A program made the position numbers and the translations under genes. Below, one piece after another: positions 34,953-43,347 of a stretch of 64,000 bases of DNA; the first letter of the stretch is position 1, and every line of letters begins with the position of its first letter. The stretch lies in NCBI GenBank assembly GCA_965197545.1, contig CBDANJ010000006.1, positions 1 through 64,000 of the forward strand. The letters are read 5' to 3'. The DNA is from CATOSP01 sp965197545. GTDB lineage: Bacteria; Chloroflexota; Dehalococcoidia; Lucifugimonadales; UBA3495. Below the pieces are notes generated by a model that saw only the letters and a program-made list of their open reading frames with translations, was not told the DNA's origin and ran no database searches.

Positions 34953-35990
34953 TCAGGGCGAGTTGTCTTCGCACCAGGCTTTCACCGCCCGGGGAATCTC
35001 GATCAGGTTCTCCAACTTGGTCGCCAGGGGGACGGCGCATTCTGGAGCTACCATGTGCACCCCAGCGTCGAGGCACCGAAACACCTCTTGCCTCACCTCT
35101 TCGGGTCCCCGCGCATAGAGAGTTTGCGGGTTATTGATGTTGCCCACCAGCCCGATCCTCCCGGAGACCGTATCCATCGCCGCCTGGGGATCGTTCTTGG
35201 AATCGAAGTGAAACGAAGCCATTCCCGTTTGGGCGATGTAGTCCATACGGTCCAACGTGTTGCCGCAGATATGAAGGATCAGCGGCGCGGGTAGCCGTTC
35301 GGCCATTTCCTGGTGAATCTCCAGAAGAAACCTCCGGTAGTAGTCGCCGCTGACCAGGTCTCCCGTGGCATGATCGGGGAAGGTCAAAGCGTCGGCTCCG
35401 GCCGCGATCTGGGCTTCACCGAAGAGGACGGAGATCTCCTTGAGCCGGTGAAGGCAGCGCATCACCATGCCGGGGTCGTCGACGGTCATTATGAGGAAAC
35501 GCTCCACGCCAAACACATGGTAGGCCAGGGTCCACGGCCCCATGGTCTTCCCGATAACCGCCACGCGGCCGCCGAATTCGGCCTTGAGCATCTCAATAGA
35601 CTTGATGATCGCCTGGCAATCGGGGTGCTCCAAGAACCCAGAAGGGACGCGGACGTCTTCGGGCCCGCTCCAGATTGGGTTCTGCATCCGCACCGTCGGC
35701 CAATTGTCTTTGTCCTCCCATTGCATTTCGCAACCTAGGGCGGACGACTCCTGGATGATGGTGAAATAGGGCATCACTGCGTCGAAGCCCAGCTCCGTGT
35801 GGCCGGTCGCCGCCAGCCTGGCCGCAAGTTCCGGCTCACGGCATGCCTGGGGGAACGGCGCGTCCACCAGGTCCATCAGCTCGACGGTGGCGACGTTGGT
35901 GGGGTTGGCCACCGGCGGCCGGTCCACCGGTTTCATCGCCAACGCATTCATGACGCGCTCGCGGGGAGTCATTGTCTCAACGAATGGCAT
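34953..35990 (-). CDS. Uroporphyrinogen decarboxylase-like corrinoid methyltransferase (MtaA/CmuA family)
   Basis: 345-aa TIM-barrel protein of the UroD superfamily. RVMNALAMKPVDRPPVANPTN at the start is the form seen in MtaA/MtbA/CmuA proteins, and the zinc-binding HxC (LILHICGN) with a later Cys (MVAPECAVP) identifies a methyltransferase rather than a heme-pathway decarboxylase. It would move methyl between the corrinoid protein and a thiol or substrate. The methyl donor is unknown. It leads the gene group with the corrinoid protein and small Cys-rich protein. Confidence 0.9.
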   Translation of the reverse strand: MPFVETMTPRERVMNALAMKPVDRPPVANPTNVATVELMDLVDAPFPQACREPELAARLAATGHTELGFDAVMPYFTIIQESSALGCEMQWEDKDNWPTVRMQNPIWSGPEDVRVPSGFLEHPDCQAIIKSIEMLKAEFGGRVAVIGKTMGPWTLAYHVFGVERFLIMTVDDPGMVMRCLHRLKEISVLFGEAQIAAGADALTFPDHATGDLVSGDYYRRFLLEIHQEMAERLPAPLILHICGNTLDRMDYIAQTGMASFHFDSKNDPQAAMDTVSGRIGLVGNINNPQTLYARGPEEVRQEVFRCLDAGVHMVAPECAVPLATKLENLIEIPRAVKAWCEDNSP

Positions 35991-36005
35991 TGGGCGGACC
36001 CCCTG

Positions 36006-36332
36006 TTATGGCTCGGCATAGATACGGGCAACCTGCCCGCACTCTATGGTAGCCAGAACTTCTAGGACTTTAGGAGCCAGCGGCTCCAGGTCGGCGATGC
36101 TATTTGACCCTGAGAATAATACTACAACCGCCATGTCCTCTTCGGTCATGCTTTGCTGAAATGGGATGCTTTGGTCTCGCGTTATCAGAACGTCGAAACG
36201 GCCTCTGGCCAGCGTCAAGAGTTCTCCGTTGCGGTAACCGTCCCAGCCCATTTGCTTGGTAGTCCAAACATCGTGCCCTGGCAAATGTCGATTCAACCTG
36301 AAGTTAACCGATTCATCGAGAAGAAGCCGCAT
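36006..36332 (-). CDS. DUF5615 PIN-like toxin candidate
   Basis: 108-aa Mut7-C/PIN-like protein: LLLDESVNFRLNRHLPGHDV, GWDGYRNGELLTLA and DVLITRDQSIPFQQ carry the acidic residues of the DUF5615 fold. Proteins of this group are found with DUF433 partners in predicted toxin-antitoxin pairs. Its start overlaps the upstream DUF433 gene by 20 bases. Confidence 0.85.
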   Translation of the reverse strand: MRLLLDESVNFRLNRHLPGHDVWTTKQMGWDGYRNGELLTLARGRFDVLITRDQSIPFQQSMTEEDMAVVVLFSGSNSIADLEPLAPKVLEVLATIECGQVARIYAEP

Positions 36333-36957
36333 AAAACTCCCTTTCGAGGGCTTTATGAGCCAGTTTGAGGGCCGGGGCCAGATGCTCTTTAGCGCTCGTA
36401 TCGTAGTCGTAATAGAAATCTTTAAGCGATTTCCCTTTCGACAAGTAATCGAATACGATTCTTATCGGCATACGGGATCCCACAAATACGGGGGCGCCGC
36501 CCACAATTCCCCGGTTGCTGTGGACGACGCCATTCTCGACTCCACGATAGGCGTCCAACTCTAAAATCCACCCGGCCGTCACCAGGGCATCCCAAGTGTC
36601 GAGACGGGACACGGATGGGAAGTCCCAGTGAAAGTCCTTCAGACTCCGCACGTCGGCCAAGTAGTCGAACATACACTTCACCGGCACGTCCGTCCTCTGG
36701 AATACGGGCGCTCCACTCGAAACGTCCTTATCGAAGCGGATGACTTTCTGCGCTGTCTTTCGGGCGTGTTGCTCCATCTCAGCCAGCGCTTGCTCCATAT
36801 TTACGGACGGGAACTTATGCAAGAAGCCGTACAGGTTCCAGTCCTGCCCCATATAATCGTGCAGTTCTTTGACGGGTATCTCGGTCCCGTCGAGGAAGGA
36901 TGAACCGCCCGCGATGGCCTTGTCGCTATGGATGACGCTGTCTGCTGACTCAGCCAT
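36313..36957 (-). CDS. Triple DUF433-domain protein, antitoxin candidate
   Basis: 214-aa protein with three DUF433-like units: about residues 5-60 (VIHSDKAIAGGSSFLDGTEI), 72-130 (VIRFDKDVSSGAPVFQRTDVP, then SLKDFHWDFP) and 143-200 (VVHSNRGIVGGAPVFVGSRMP, then SLKDFYYDYD). A normal DUF433 antitoxin has one HTH-like unit of about 75 residues. The third unit is closest to the usual form; the first is most worn. Start taken at the ATG at 36957. Coupled by overlap to DUF5615. Confidence 0.8.
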   Translation of the reverse strand: MAESADSVIHSDKAIAGGSSFLDGTEIPVKELHDYMGQDWNLYGFLHKFPSVNMEQALAEMEQHARKTAQKVIRFDKDVSSGAPVFQRTDVPVKCMFDYLADVRSLKDFHWDFPSVSRLDTWDALVTAGWILELDAYRGVENGVVHSNRGIVGGAPVFVGSRMPIRIVFDYLSKGKSLKDFYYDYDTSAKEHLAPALKLAHKALEREFYAASSR

Positions 36958-36987
36958 GACACATCTTCTCACGTTGCCTATTCTACG

Positions 36988-37509
36988 TTACACATCCAAT
37001 AATTTGGTAATTGTCTGGGTCCTATATAGCAGAAGATTGTCGATATTGGATCCCCAACTGCGAGGTAATTTTGGGTCGTTCCAGCTTAGTTCGCTATACC
37101 AGTCAGGAACAAGCGCCTTGTTGAAGTCACCGCGCCCATTAAGCGGAGCCTCCCCGTATAGTTCGATGTACCGCTTGTAAAACGCAGCCTTGATTGTCGG
37201 GGAGTTGTCCGTTGGCCTTACCATTCCTTTCGGCAGCAGAGCAACGTTGCAAGCGCAAGAAAAATTCCCGTGAGGGTATCGGTCTGTACGAACATCATTG
37301 AAAAACGGCTTTTCAAAACCTATTTCCGATTCTTTGTGTGCCAACGTGTGTACTAATTCGAACTCCCCAAGACCTGAATTTCTCCAATTCCGGCCGGAAT
37401 ATCCTTTTCCGTTTTCAATAAAGCACCACAAATGACGAGGGAATATATTAGCGTCGACAATGGCCAGGTATTCTTCGTTGTATACTCCCCTGTTTCCGCG
37501 CATGGGCAC
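36988..37509 (-). CDS. Hypothetical protein in a low-GC patch
   Basis: 173-aa protein that I do not recognise. It begins with GTG 37509 (an ATG follows two codons later), and an in-frame stop lies close upstream. Points of note are FELVHTLAHKESE and NFSCACNVALLPKGM, which loosely recall the His and Cys-rich parts of HNH nucleases, and an aromatic-rich C-terminal third. The gene and the 170 bases upstream are much richer in A/T than both neighbours, consistent with recent acquisition. It could be the 3' part of a longer gene that has decayed. Confidence 0.5.
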   Translation of the reverse strand: MPMRGNRGVYNEEYLAIVDANIFPRHLWCFIENGKGYSGRNWRNSGLGEFELVHTLAHKESEIGFEKPFFNDVRTDRYPHGNFSCACNVALLPKGMVRPTDNSPTIKAAFYKRYIELYGEAPLNGRGDFNKALVPDWYSELSWNDPKLPRSWGSNIDNLLLYRTQTITKLLDV

Positions 37510-37746
37510 AAAGCGCCTTACACCTGGAAAGACTCAAGCCGAGCCGTCAAACAAGTATTTATTGACTTTTATCTTATTAGAAAAGAGACGCTCAAACTAA
37601 TTGGACTCCGCAATGTTTTGGTCCTGAATTCGTTGCACAATCTTCGGGTGGACGTGATGGGCAAGCTGCGCTAGGATGACGCAGATTTCTCTTTCAAACT
37701 CGGTTACCCTGTTCTGTATGAATGGCATACTGGCAATCCATCCTCC

Positions 37747-38415
37747 CTACATCGGGGTGAAACCCAGGGTGCCCGTGGTCATCTGGCCGCGCAAGGCCTC
37801 GGCTTCCAGCATTCCTTCGACGCTGCTCACGTTGCGGGAGTAAGGCAGCAGCAACCGGACCAGCTCGTCGTGGCGTTGCCCGCACGGAAAGGCCACCTCC
37901 GTATCACCCACCTTATCCATCTCTCCGTAACGCAGAAAACCCGCCACTATCATCCGCAACCTGGCCGGGACGTTCGGGGCGTCCCCGGCTGCGGAGACAC
38001 GGTACAAACAACGGCTATCAGACTCTTCAGCCTCCGCGGTAATGGTCAGCCTGGTTCTGGTGTCCCTGATGGACATCTCTCCTTCAGGAGGCGAATAGTC
38101 GGGGCTCTTCCCAACGGCCTGAGCCAGCAGGAATTTTATCAATCGCTGGTGGAAAAAGCCGCAGGAGAACCCGACCTGGTTGTGGGAGCCGGGAACGGGA
38201 GAAAGCCCGCCCAGAGTCACCAACTGGTCGCGAATGGCCTCGACCCTCTCTTGGACGCCTGGCTTTCCGCTAAAACTCCAGACCGTGAACACACCGTCCT
38301 TGTTGTATATGCCGACACTAATGCTCTGGAAATGAGCGTCCATAGGCACCAGTTCCAGGCAAGAGCCGTAGCGTTCCAACACTTCCGCTACACGCAAAGA
38401 CGGGTGTGTCACCAT
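37747..38415 (-). CDS. Conserved-looking hypothetical protein
   Basis: 222-aa protein of unknown function with no membrane segment. It seems to contain two similar halves: VGFSCGFFHQRLIKFLLAQAVGKSP near residues 101-125 and VAFPCGQRHDELVRLLLPYSRN near 175-196, each with a Phe-x-Cys-Gly then His then Leu-rich helix. Codon use is like its neighbours, and it is not disrupted. It lies just downstream of the homocysteine methyltransferase gene on the same strand. Confidence 0.65.
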   Translation of the reverse strand: MVTHPSLRVAEVLERYGSCLELVPMDAHFQSISVGIYNKDGVFTVWSFSGKPGVQERVEAIRDQLVTLGGLSPVPGSHNQVGFSCGFFHQRLIKFLLAQAVGKSPDYSPPEGEMSIRDTRTRLTITAEAEESDSRCLYRVSAAGDAPNVPARLRMIVAGFLRYGEMDKVGDTEVAFPCGQRHDELVRLLLPYSRNVSSVEGMLEAEALRGQMTTGTLGFTPM

Positions 38416-38460
38416 TTCTAAGACACCTTGTTCATGATCTGCCAGTCAAGCGGTCCGGTG

Positions 38461-39378
38461 TCACGCGGACTGGGAACCCGGTTTCATCGCGGAGACCAGC
38501 GCCCGAATGTGCTCCGGCCCGGTACCGCAGCATCCTCCCAGGATGTCTATCCCCATGTCCGCCAGAATCTCGAAGCGTTCCACCATATAGTCCGGTGACT
38601 CGGGATAGACGATCTCGCCCCCCTGATAGGCTGGAATTCCGGCGTTGGAGTGGACCAGCAGCGGACCGTCCGTGGCTTGGCGCATCTCCCTGGCCAATTC
38701 GACCATAACATCGATTCCGTTTCCGCAGTTGGCTCCAGTAACGTCTGCGCCCGCTGCGGCCAACTCTTTGACGGCCCGTTCCGGGGTGACACCCATCATG
38801 GTGAAAAAGCCCCGGGGCCCCCGGTCAAACACCATGGTGGTCATGACCACCAGGCCCGTGTGCTCTTTCGCCGCCTCGACGGCCAACACAGCCTCTTCCA
38901 CTGCGGACATGGTCTCGATAACCACTCCGTCGGCGCCACCCGCCTCCAAGGCTGTGACCTGCTCGACGAAGGCGTCCAGCATCTCCTCCCGGGTGACGGG
39001 ACCGAGGGGTTCCAGGAACTCTCCGGTAGGTCCTACCGAGCCGATGACGTACTGCCCCGCAGTCCGCTGGCTGCTGGCGTGCTGGGCCGCCAACTTGTTG
39101 AACTCCTCCACCCGGCCGCCGAAGCCGTATTTCTTCAGCATGAACCGATTGGCTCCGAACGAGTTGGTCAACACCATCTCAGAGCCCGCGGCGAAGTAGT
39201 CCCGGGCCATTCCACGCACTGTTTCGGGATGCGCCGCGTTGAACTCTTCGGGACACCCGCCCGGCTCGAGACCGTGATCTTGCAGGTAAGTCCCGGTGGC
39301 CCCGTCGGAGATCAGCAGTTCTCCGGAAGCGAGTCGTTGCTTGAGCGGCGGCGAGTTATCCTGCGTCATTGGACGCAC
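38461..39378 (-). CDS. Homocysteine S-methyltransferase family protein
   Basis: 305-aa zinc-dependent methyltransferase barrel, equal to the first module of MetH or to BHMT/MmuM. ISDGATGTYLQDHGLEPGG begins it; zinc ligands are Cys in TGANCGNG and the CysCys of LGGCCGTGPEHI. It lacks folate and B12 modules, so the methyl donor must come from another protein such as a corrinoid carrier. The gene overlaps the upstream virulence-factor gene by 13 bases. Confidence 0.93.
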   Translation of the reverse strand: MRPMTQDNSPPLKQRLASGELLISDGATGTYLQDHGLEPGGCPEEFNAAHPETVRGMARDYFAAGSEMVLTNSFGANRFMLKKYGFGGRVEEFNKLAAQHASSQRTAGQYVIGSVGPTGEFLEPLGPVTREEMLDAFVEQVTALEAGGADGVVIETMSAVEEAVLAVEAAKEHTGLVVMTTMVFDRGPRGFFTMMGVTPERAVKELAAAGADVTGANCGNGIDVMVELAREMRQATDGPLLVHSNAGIPAYQGGEIVYPESPDYMVERFEILADMGIDILGGCCGTGPEHIRALVSAMKPGSQSA

Positions 39379-39707
39379 CAGTGGTCAACGGACCCCGGAC
39401 GCGGGTCGCGCTGCCCTGATTCGATCAAGTCGCGGATCCTGGCAACGAAGTCCGTGGGGAACTTCTTGTTGAACCTGTCGGCTATTCGCACCGCGGCTTC
39501 CTCGGCAGGCCCGCTTTCTTCCACAGGCTCGCCCCACTCCCAGGCCATCAGGTAGTCATCGGTGCCTTGGCTGCCGTCGAACATGGCTACAGCGTCCACA
39601 CCTTGCTGGAATCGGTCATCCAATTGACTGGATACTCGACCTGATTCGCCCTGGACTTGGACCTGGACGGGGATTTCCTTCCAGTACAGAATTCGAGATT
39701 TGACCAA
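39366..39707 (-). CDS. Virulence-factor domain (PF13769-like) protein
   Basis: 113-aa protein with the pattern of the small 'virulence factor' family: ILYWKEIPVQVQVQ, LDDRFQQGVDAVAMF, YLMAWEWGEP, ADRFNKKFPTDFV. The family is often found beside methylene-tetrahydrofolate reductase or homocysteine methyltransferase genes, as here, so a one-carbon link is more likely than virulence. The start is a TTG at 39707. Function unknown. Confidence 0.8.
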   Translation of the reverse strand: MVKSRILYWKEIPVQVQVQGESGRVSSQLDDRFQQGVDAVAMFDGSQGTDDYLMAWEWGEPVEESGPAEEAAVRIADRFNKKFPTDFVARIRDLIESGQRDPRPGSVDHWCVQ

Positions 39708-39833
39708 TTTGGGACAGGCTCCGAATGATGTGAATTTCCCGCTTTTCGCCGCCCGCGCCTATCAGGAAGGCGAAAACGCAGGGTCAAGATACCCTAAATC
39801 GGCTTGCCTGAAAAGGCCAGTCTACCTTATAAG

Positions 39834-39998
39834 CAGGGCCTTTTCATTTTCAGAAAGGTGTCCCCTCTCCCTCTGGGAGAGGGTCAGGGTGAGGGAGTTT
39901 CCACGCAAACTGACTTGCCGCAGCTACTACCATTGCAGGGAGAGTTGTACCTCACCCCAGCCCTCTCCCCACGGGAGAGGGCGAATGAAAAGGCCCTG
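39834..39998. mobile_element. MITE-like element type A, copy 2 (165 bp)
   Basis: Same length and terminal repeats (CAGGGCCTTTTCATT and complement) as the copy at 2484-2648; the interiors differ at only a few positions. It is flanked by CCTTATAAG at 39825-39833 and at 40000-40008, one base away from the right end. The different flanking repeats of the two copies show independent insertion. Confidence 0.9.
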
Positions 39999-40115
39999 CC
40001 CTTATAAGCACATGTTTTCAATCCGCCGCGTCTCCTTGACGGGTCTATGCACCTAAAATATACTGGTCGCTGGCCTTTGAGGGCCACAAAAACCCATTTC
40101 TATAGAGGTATTGGA

Positions 40116-40751
40116 ATGCCAATTGACCGGTTTTTCAGACCCATGATCGTACTGCTCTTGATAGCGCTTTCCTCCGTGACCCTTGCCGCGTGCGCCGGGG
40201 CCGAGGGTCCGCAGGGCCCACAAGGAATCCCTGGGCTTCCAGGTAAGTCAGGACTCCCGGGAGAACCCGGTAAGCCGGGAAAGCCCGGACTGGCGGGGCT
40301 ACCGGGAAACGCGGGCAACCCAGGACCGGAAGGGGCACAGGGGCCTCAAGGACCACAGGGTATCCAAGGGGAGCAGGGTCCTCCGGGCCCTCAAGGAGAG
40401 GCCGGGCCTCCGGGTTCGTCCCTTCCCACGTCGATTAGTTTAGTCCCCTCCCAAGCCGAAGAAGGAAGGCCGACCATTAAAGTCCTGGGCGCGGGTTGGC
40501 AAGAGGACGAGGCCGTCACGATAGAAGTGTTCGGCCCCGATGGATACCATATGATTATCGGCGGCGCGCTAGCCGACGCGTCCGGGACTTTTGAAGCTGA
40601 TATTCGCCCGCCCAGCCGTGAATCAGAGGGAGGGCCCTTTATGGCTGGACTTCACAGCGTGGTCGCGTTGGGCAGCAAAGAGGGGGGAGCGAGCGCTCCA
40701 CTGGTGATTGTGGTCCCGCCGCCGGAGCCGGAACCAACTGCCGAACCCTAA
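40116..40751 (+). CDS. Collagen-like repeat lipoprotein
   Basis: 211-aa secreted lipoprotein. Signal peptide with lipobox TLAAC (Cys26), then 24 uninterrupted Gly-X-Y triplets (about residues 31-102; start GPQGPQGIPGLPGKSG), rich in Pro at X/Y and with Gln/Glu/Lys that favour a trimeric triple helix. The C-terminal 100 residues form a beta-rich domain (TIKVLGAGWQEDEAVTIEVFG), an Ig-like or IPT-like module, ending in a Pro/Glu tail. The ATG at 40116 follows AGAGG. Probably a cell-surface rod-like protein; binding partner unknown. Confidence 0.88.
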   Translation: MPIDRFFRPMIVLLLIALSSVTLAACAGAEGPQGPQGIPGLPGKSGLPGEPGKPGKPGLAGLPGNAGNPGPEGAQGPQGPQGIQGEQGPPGPQGEAGPPGSSLPTSISLVPSQAEEGRPTIKVLGAGWQEDEAVTIEVFGPDGYHMIIGGALADASGTFEADIRPPSRESEGGPFMAGLHSVVALGSKEGGASAPLVIVVPPPEPEPTAEP

Positions 40752-40798
40752 AGCTGTGAACTTTCCCCAGCCCCGGACAGCAACGAGCAAAACCGCCG

Positions 40799-40827
40799 AA
40801 CCCCCCTTTTCGAAAAGGGGGGTTTTT
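40799..40827 (+). terminator. Rho-independent terminator after the collagen-like gene
   Basis: AACCCCCCTTTT and AAAAGGGGGGTT form a perfect stem around CG, followed by TTT. It is symmetric enough to act on both strands. Confidence 0.85.
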
Positions 40828-41053
40828 AACTTGCCCATCCCGCGCTGAATCCCTAACCGAGATGCCACAGTTCTCCCTCGCCCATCGGAATGGAGGTCTG
40901 CCCGCATCGGCACGGTTCGTGATGCAACCTACTCAACGTAAGGGAAGCTAACGGGGAAATGCACACCTTCGGGATCAGACGGCTATGGTGTGTCCATCCC
41001 CGCGGCCGATTTGGGTAGGTCCACGCCTTCGGAAGTAGACCCTGGGCGTCGAA

Positions 41054-41082
41054 AGGCCCCTCCCTACGTCCGAGAGGGGCCT
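41054..41082 (-). terminator. Terminator of the second solute-binding protein gene
   Basis: AGGCCCCTC (41054-41062) pairs with GAGGGGCCT (41074-41082). On the minus strand it follows the stop of the binding-protein gene and is trailed by TTTCG. The rest of 40828-41132 holds no gene I can support. Confidence 0.65.
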
Positions 41083-41132
41083 CACAGTTGAGCCGTGAGT
41101 GTGGGCCGGTCTCCGGCCCCAGGCGTCAGGTG

Positions 41133-42983
41133 TTATCTGTCCAACCAGACATGCTCGAGTCTGCGCGCCTGGGAGTACTGGCCCGAGAAGCGTTCGTTCG
41201 GCACGTTCTGTACGTAGTTCCAGTGGACCGGGTATCTCACAGGCCAAAACAGGGGCACGTAGGGGATGTCATCATAGTATATCTCCAGGGCCTGGTCGGC
41301 CAGGACTTTGAGCTTCTCCACGTCGGACGTGACCCGCATTTCCCTGAGAAGGTTGTCCAGAGCCTCGTTGCAATAACCGATGTTGTTCGTTACGGGGGGC
41401 TCATCACAGAAGGAGACTTGGTCCAGCCAGTCATAGGGGTGGTCGACCCGCGCGCTGCTGGAGGCGGCGGCCTCGAAGAGCCAGTCTGCCGTGTTGTGTT
41501 TCTCCACGTAGGCGCCGCTCTCCTGTACGTCCAACTCCAAGCGAATATTCAGGGTATCCCGCAAAATGAACTCCATCATCGGGCAAAGGTGGTCGCGGTA
41601 GTCCGCGATGTCGCGGCACAGAGACTTTACCTCAAACCCATCTGGATAACCGGCGTTAACCATGAGCTGCTTAGCCTGAGCCAACTCGGCATCCTTGTCC
41701 TGGCCGGGCATCGCATAACCGGGCCTTGTCGCCAACTCTTCCCGCTTCACCTTCCCGTAGACCGTAGAGGCCAGGTAGTCGCCCATAATGCAGTTGGGTA
41801 GCGCGTCGCACATCTGGTCCCGGTTGATGGCCAGGTTGATCGCCTGGCGGACCCGCTTATCCTGCCAGGGGCCCTCCTCGCGCCAGTTCCAGCGGATCCC
41901 CCTGCCCACCGGGTGAAGGCCAGGGAAGAAAGTAATCTCCCCGGGGTGGCGGTCCAACACGGGCTGCAGGTTCTCCGGGAAAAGCCCGTGGCTACTACCC
42001 ATCATAATGTAATCGAGCCTCTGGGCCTCGAAAGCCGCCAGCTTGGCCGCAACGTCGCGAATGATGAAGGTATTTACGCCGTCCAGGTAGGGCCGGTCGT
42101 CCTTGAAGTATTGCTCATGCTTCCGATATACCAACTTCTCGCCGGCCTGGTGGTCTTCCAGGAAGTAGGGGCCGGTCCCAACGGGGGTGTCCAACGACTC
42201 CATCTCGTCGTATTCCGTTTCTGTGTACATCGAGTATTGTTGCAGCCCCATGTTGGCCAAGAGGATGCCATCGGGCTGTTTCAGATTAATGATCACGGTC
42301 ACGTCATCCGGGGTCTCTATACTTTCGACGGTGCTCTCGCCGCCAACGCTCAGGAAGGCATGGGGCGGCCTGTTGGCCGTCTCCTTGGTCATAAGGTCCA
42401 GGGTGAATTTGGCGTCGGCGGAGGTCCAGGGGTTGCCATTATGATTTATCACGTTGTCGTGGAGGTGGAACGTGTAGGTCTTGGAGTCCTCGCTGGCCTC
42501 CCAGGAGTGGGCCAAGTCCGGTCCTACACCCAGGAAGTCAGGGTGTTGCAAGGAGAGCAGTTGGTTAAAGACCGGCGCGTTGGACGTAGTCTCATCAATC
42601 GCGCTGCGAACGTCAAGCCGGAAGTGGAGCGGGCTGCGGCGGTGGACCTGGTTCAGGATTCCCCCGCGCTTGATGCTGTCCGCAGGTGCAGGTACCGCTG
42701 TCGGTTTGGCTTCGCCGCCGACTTTTGCCCCAATCGCGTACCCTCCTATTTGAGAAGAGCCGGTGGATACCTGCTCCGCGGGCTGCGCCTTCTCCGGAGC
42801 CAGGGGTTGCGCCGGTTCGGCTCCCTCCTGTGCCGCCTGGGGCTTCTCCGGGTCCGCGGGCTGCATCTGCTCGGCTGTCTGCACTGCCGGCTGTTCCGCG
42901 GCGGTCCCGCAACCAATAGCCAGCGCCGCAAGCATCAAGCAGACTACACTCAGGATTGTCAGTTTAAGGTAACGGCGAGTCAT
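41133..42983 (-). CDS. ABC transporter solute-binding lipoprotein, family 5
   Basis: 616-aa binding protein. Lipobox LAIGC gives Cys25, followed by an Ala/Glu/Gln/Pro-rich linker of about 85 residues and the SBP_bac_5 domain (YTFHLHDNVINHNGNPWTSADAKF; TGPYFLEDHQAGEKLVYRKH; RVRQAINLAINRDQMC). It is divergently placed to two permease genes, so the importer is split between strands. The ligand is not predictable. The linker is similar in style to that of the protein at 4164 although the domains are different in detail. Confidence 0.92.
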   Translation of the reverse strand: MTRRYLKLTILSVVCLMLAALAIGCGTAAEQPAVQTAEQMQPADPEKPQAAQEGAEPAQPLAPEKAQPAEQVSTGSSQIGGYAIGAKVGGEAKPTAVPAPADSIKRGGILNQVHRRSPLHFRLDVRSAIDETTSNAPVFNQLLSLQHPDFLGVGPDLAHSWEASEDSKTYTFHLHDNVINHNGNPWTSADAKFTLDLMTKETANRPPHAFLSVGGESTVESIETPDDVTVIINLKQPDGILLANMGLQQYSMYTETEYDEMESLDTPVGTGPYFLEDHQAGEKLVYRKHEQYFKDDRPYLDGVNTFIIRDVAAKLAAFEAQRLDYIMMGSSHGLFPENLQPVLDRHPGEITFFPGLHPVGRGIRWNWREEGPWQDKRVRQAINLAINRDQMCDALPNCIMGDYLASTVYGKVKREELATRPGYAMPGQDKDAELAQAKQLMVNAGYPDGFEVKSLCRDIADYRDHLCPMMEFILRDTLNIRLELDVQESGAYVEKHNTADWLFEAAASSSARVDHPYDWLDQVSFCDEPPVTNNIGYCNEALDNLLREMRVTSDVEKLKVLADQALEIYYDDIPYVPLFWPVRYPVHWNYVQNVPNERFSGQYSQARRLEHVWLDR

Positions 42984-43347
42984 AAAATCTTCCCTCCATA
43001 GTAACGACCAGAATAGTCCGGTAAGGCTACCTGTCTAATTTACGCCCATTTTACCCGGACGGGTCTCCAGATTCCGCAAAAAGGGACACGGATGATTATA
43101 TTGCTGGCTTTAGTAGTGTCAATCCCTGGACCCGGACTGGCCCGATAGCGCGGCGCCGGTATCGGCGGCACAAGCCGCAGCACCGGCATCAATTGACACT
43201 TTCATGGCCCTTCTCGTATTATCGGTGCCGTCTGAAGAACGTGGGAGCCGAGCCCAAGACTCATCGCGCGGCCTCCTGAGAGGCGGCTGATACGGCCTGC
43301 CCGGTGCACCACTCGCCCAGAAATTCAGCGCTACAGGTATCTGCGGT
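42984..43347. other. Divergent regulatory region between binding protein and permeases
   Basis: 364 bp separating two divergent transcription units. No gene, RNA or clear operator can be supported. Because the permease start at 43348 is a TTG without a good ribosome-binding site, part of this region may belong to an extended 5' end, but no upstream in-frame start fits the family better. Confidence 0.4.

Noticed and set aside
37432..37674. Plus-strand 80-aa frame in the AT-rich patch
   Set aside because: Overlaps the start of the minus-strand gene, lacks a ribosome-binding site and has no recognisable features.
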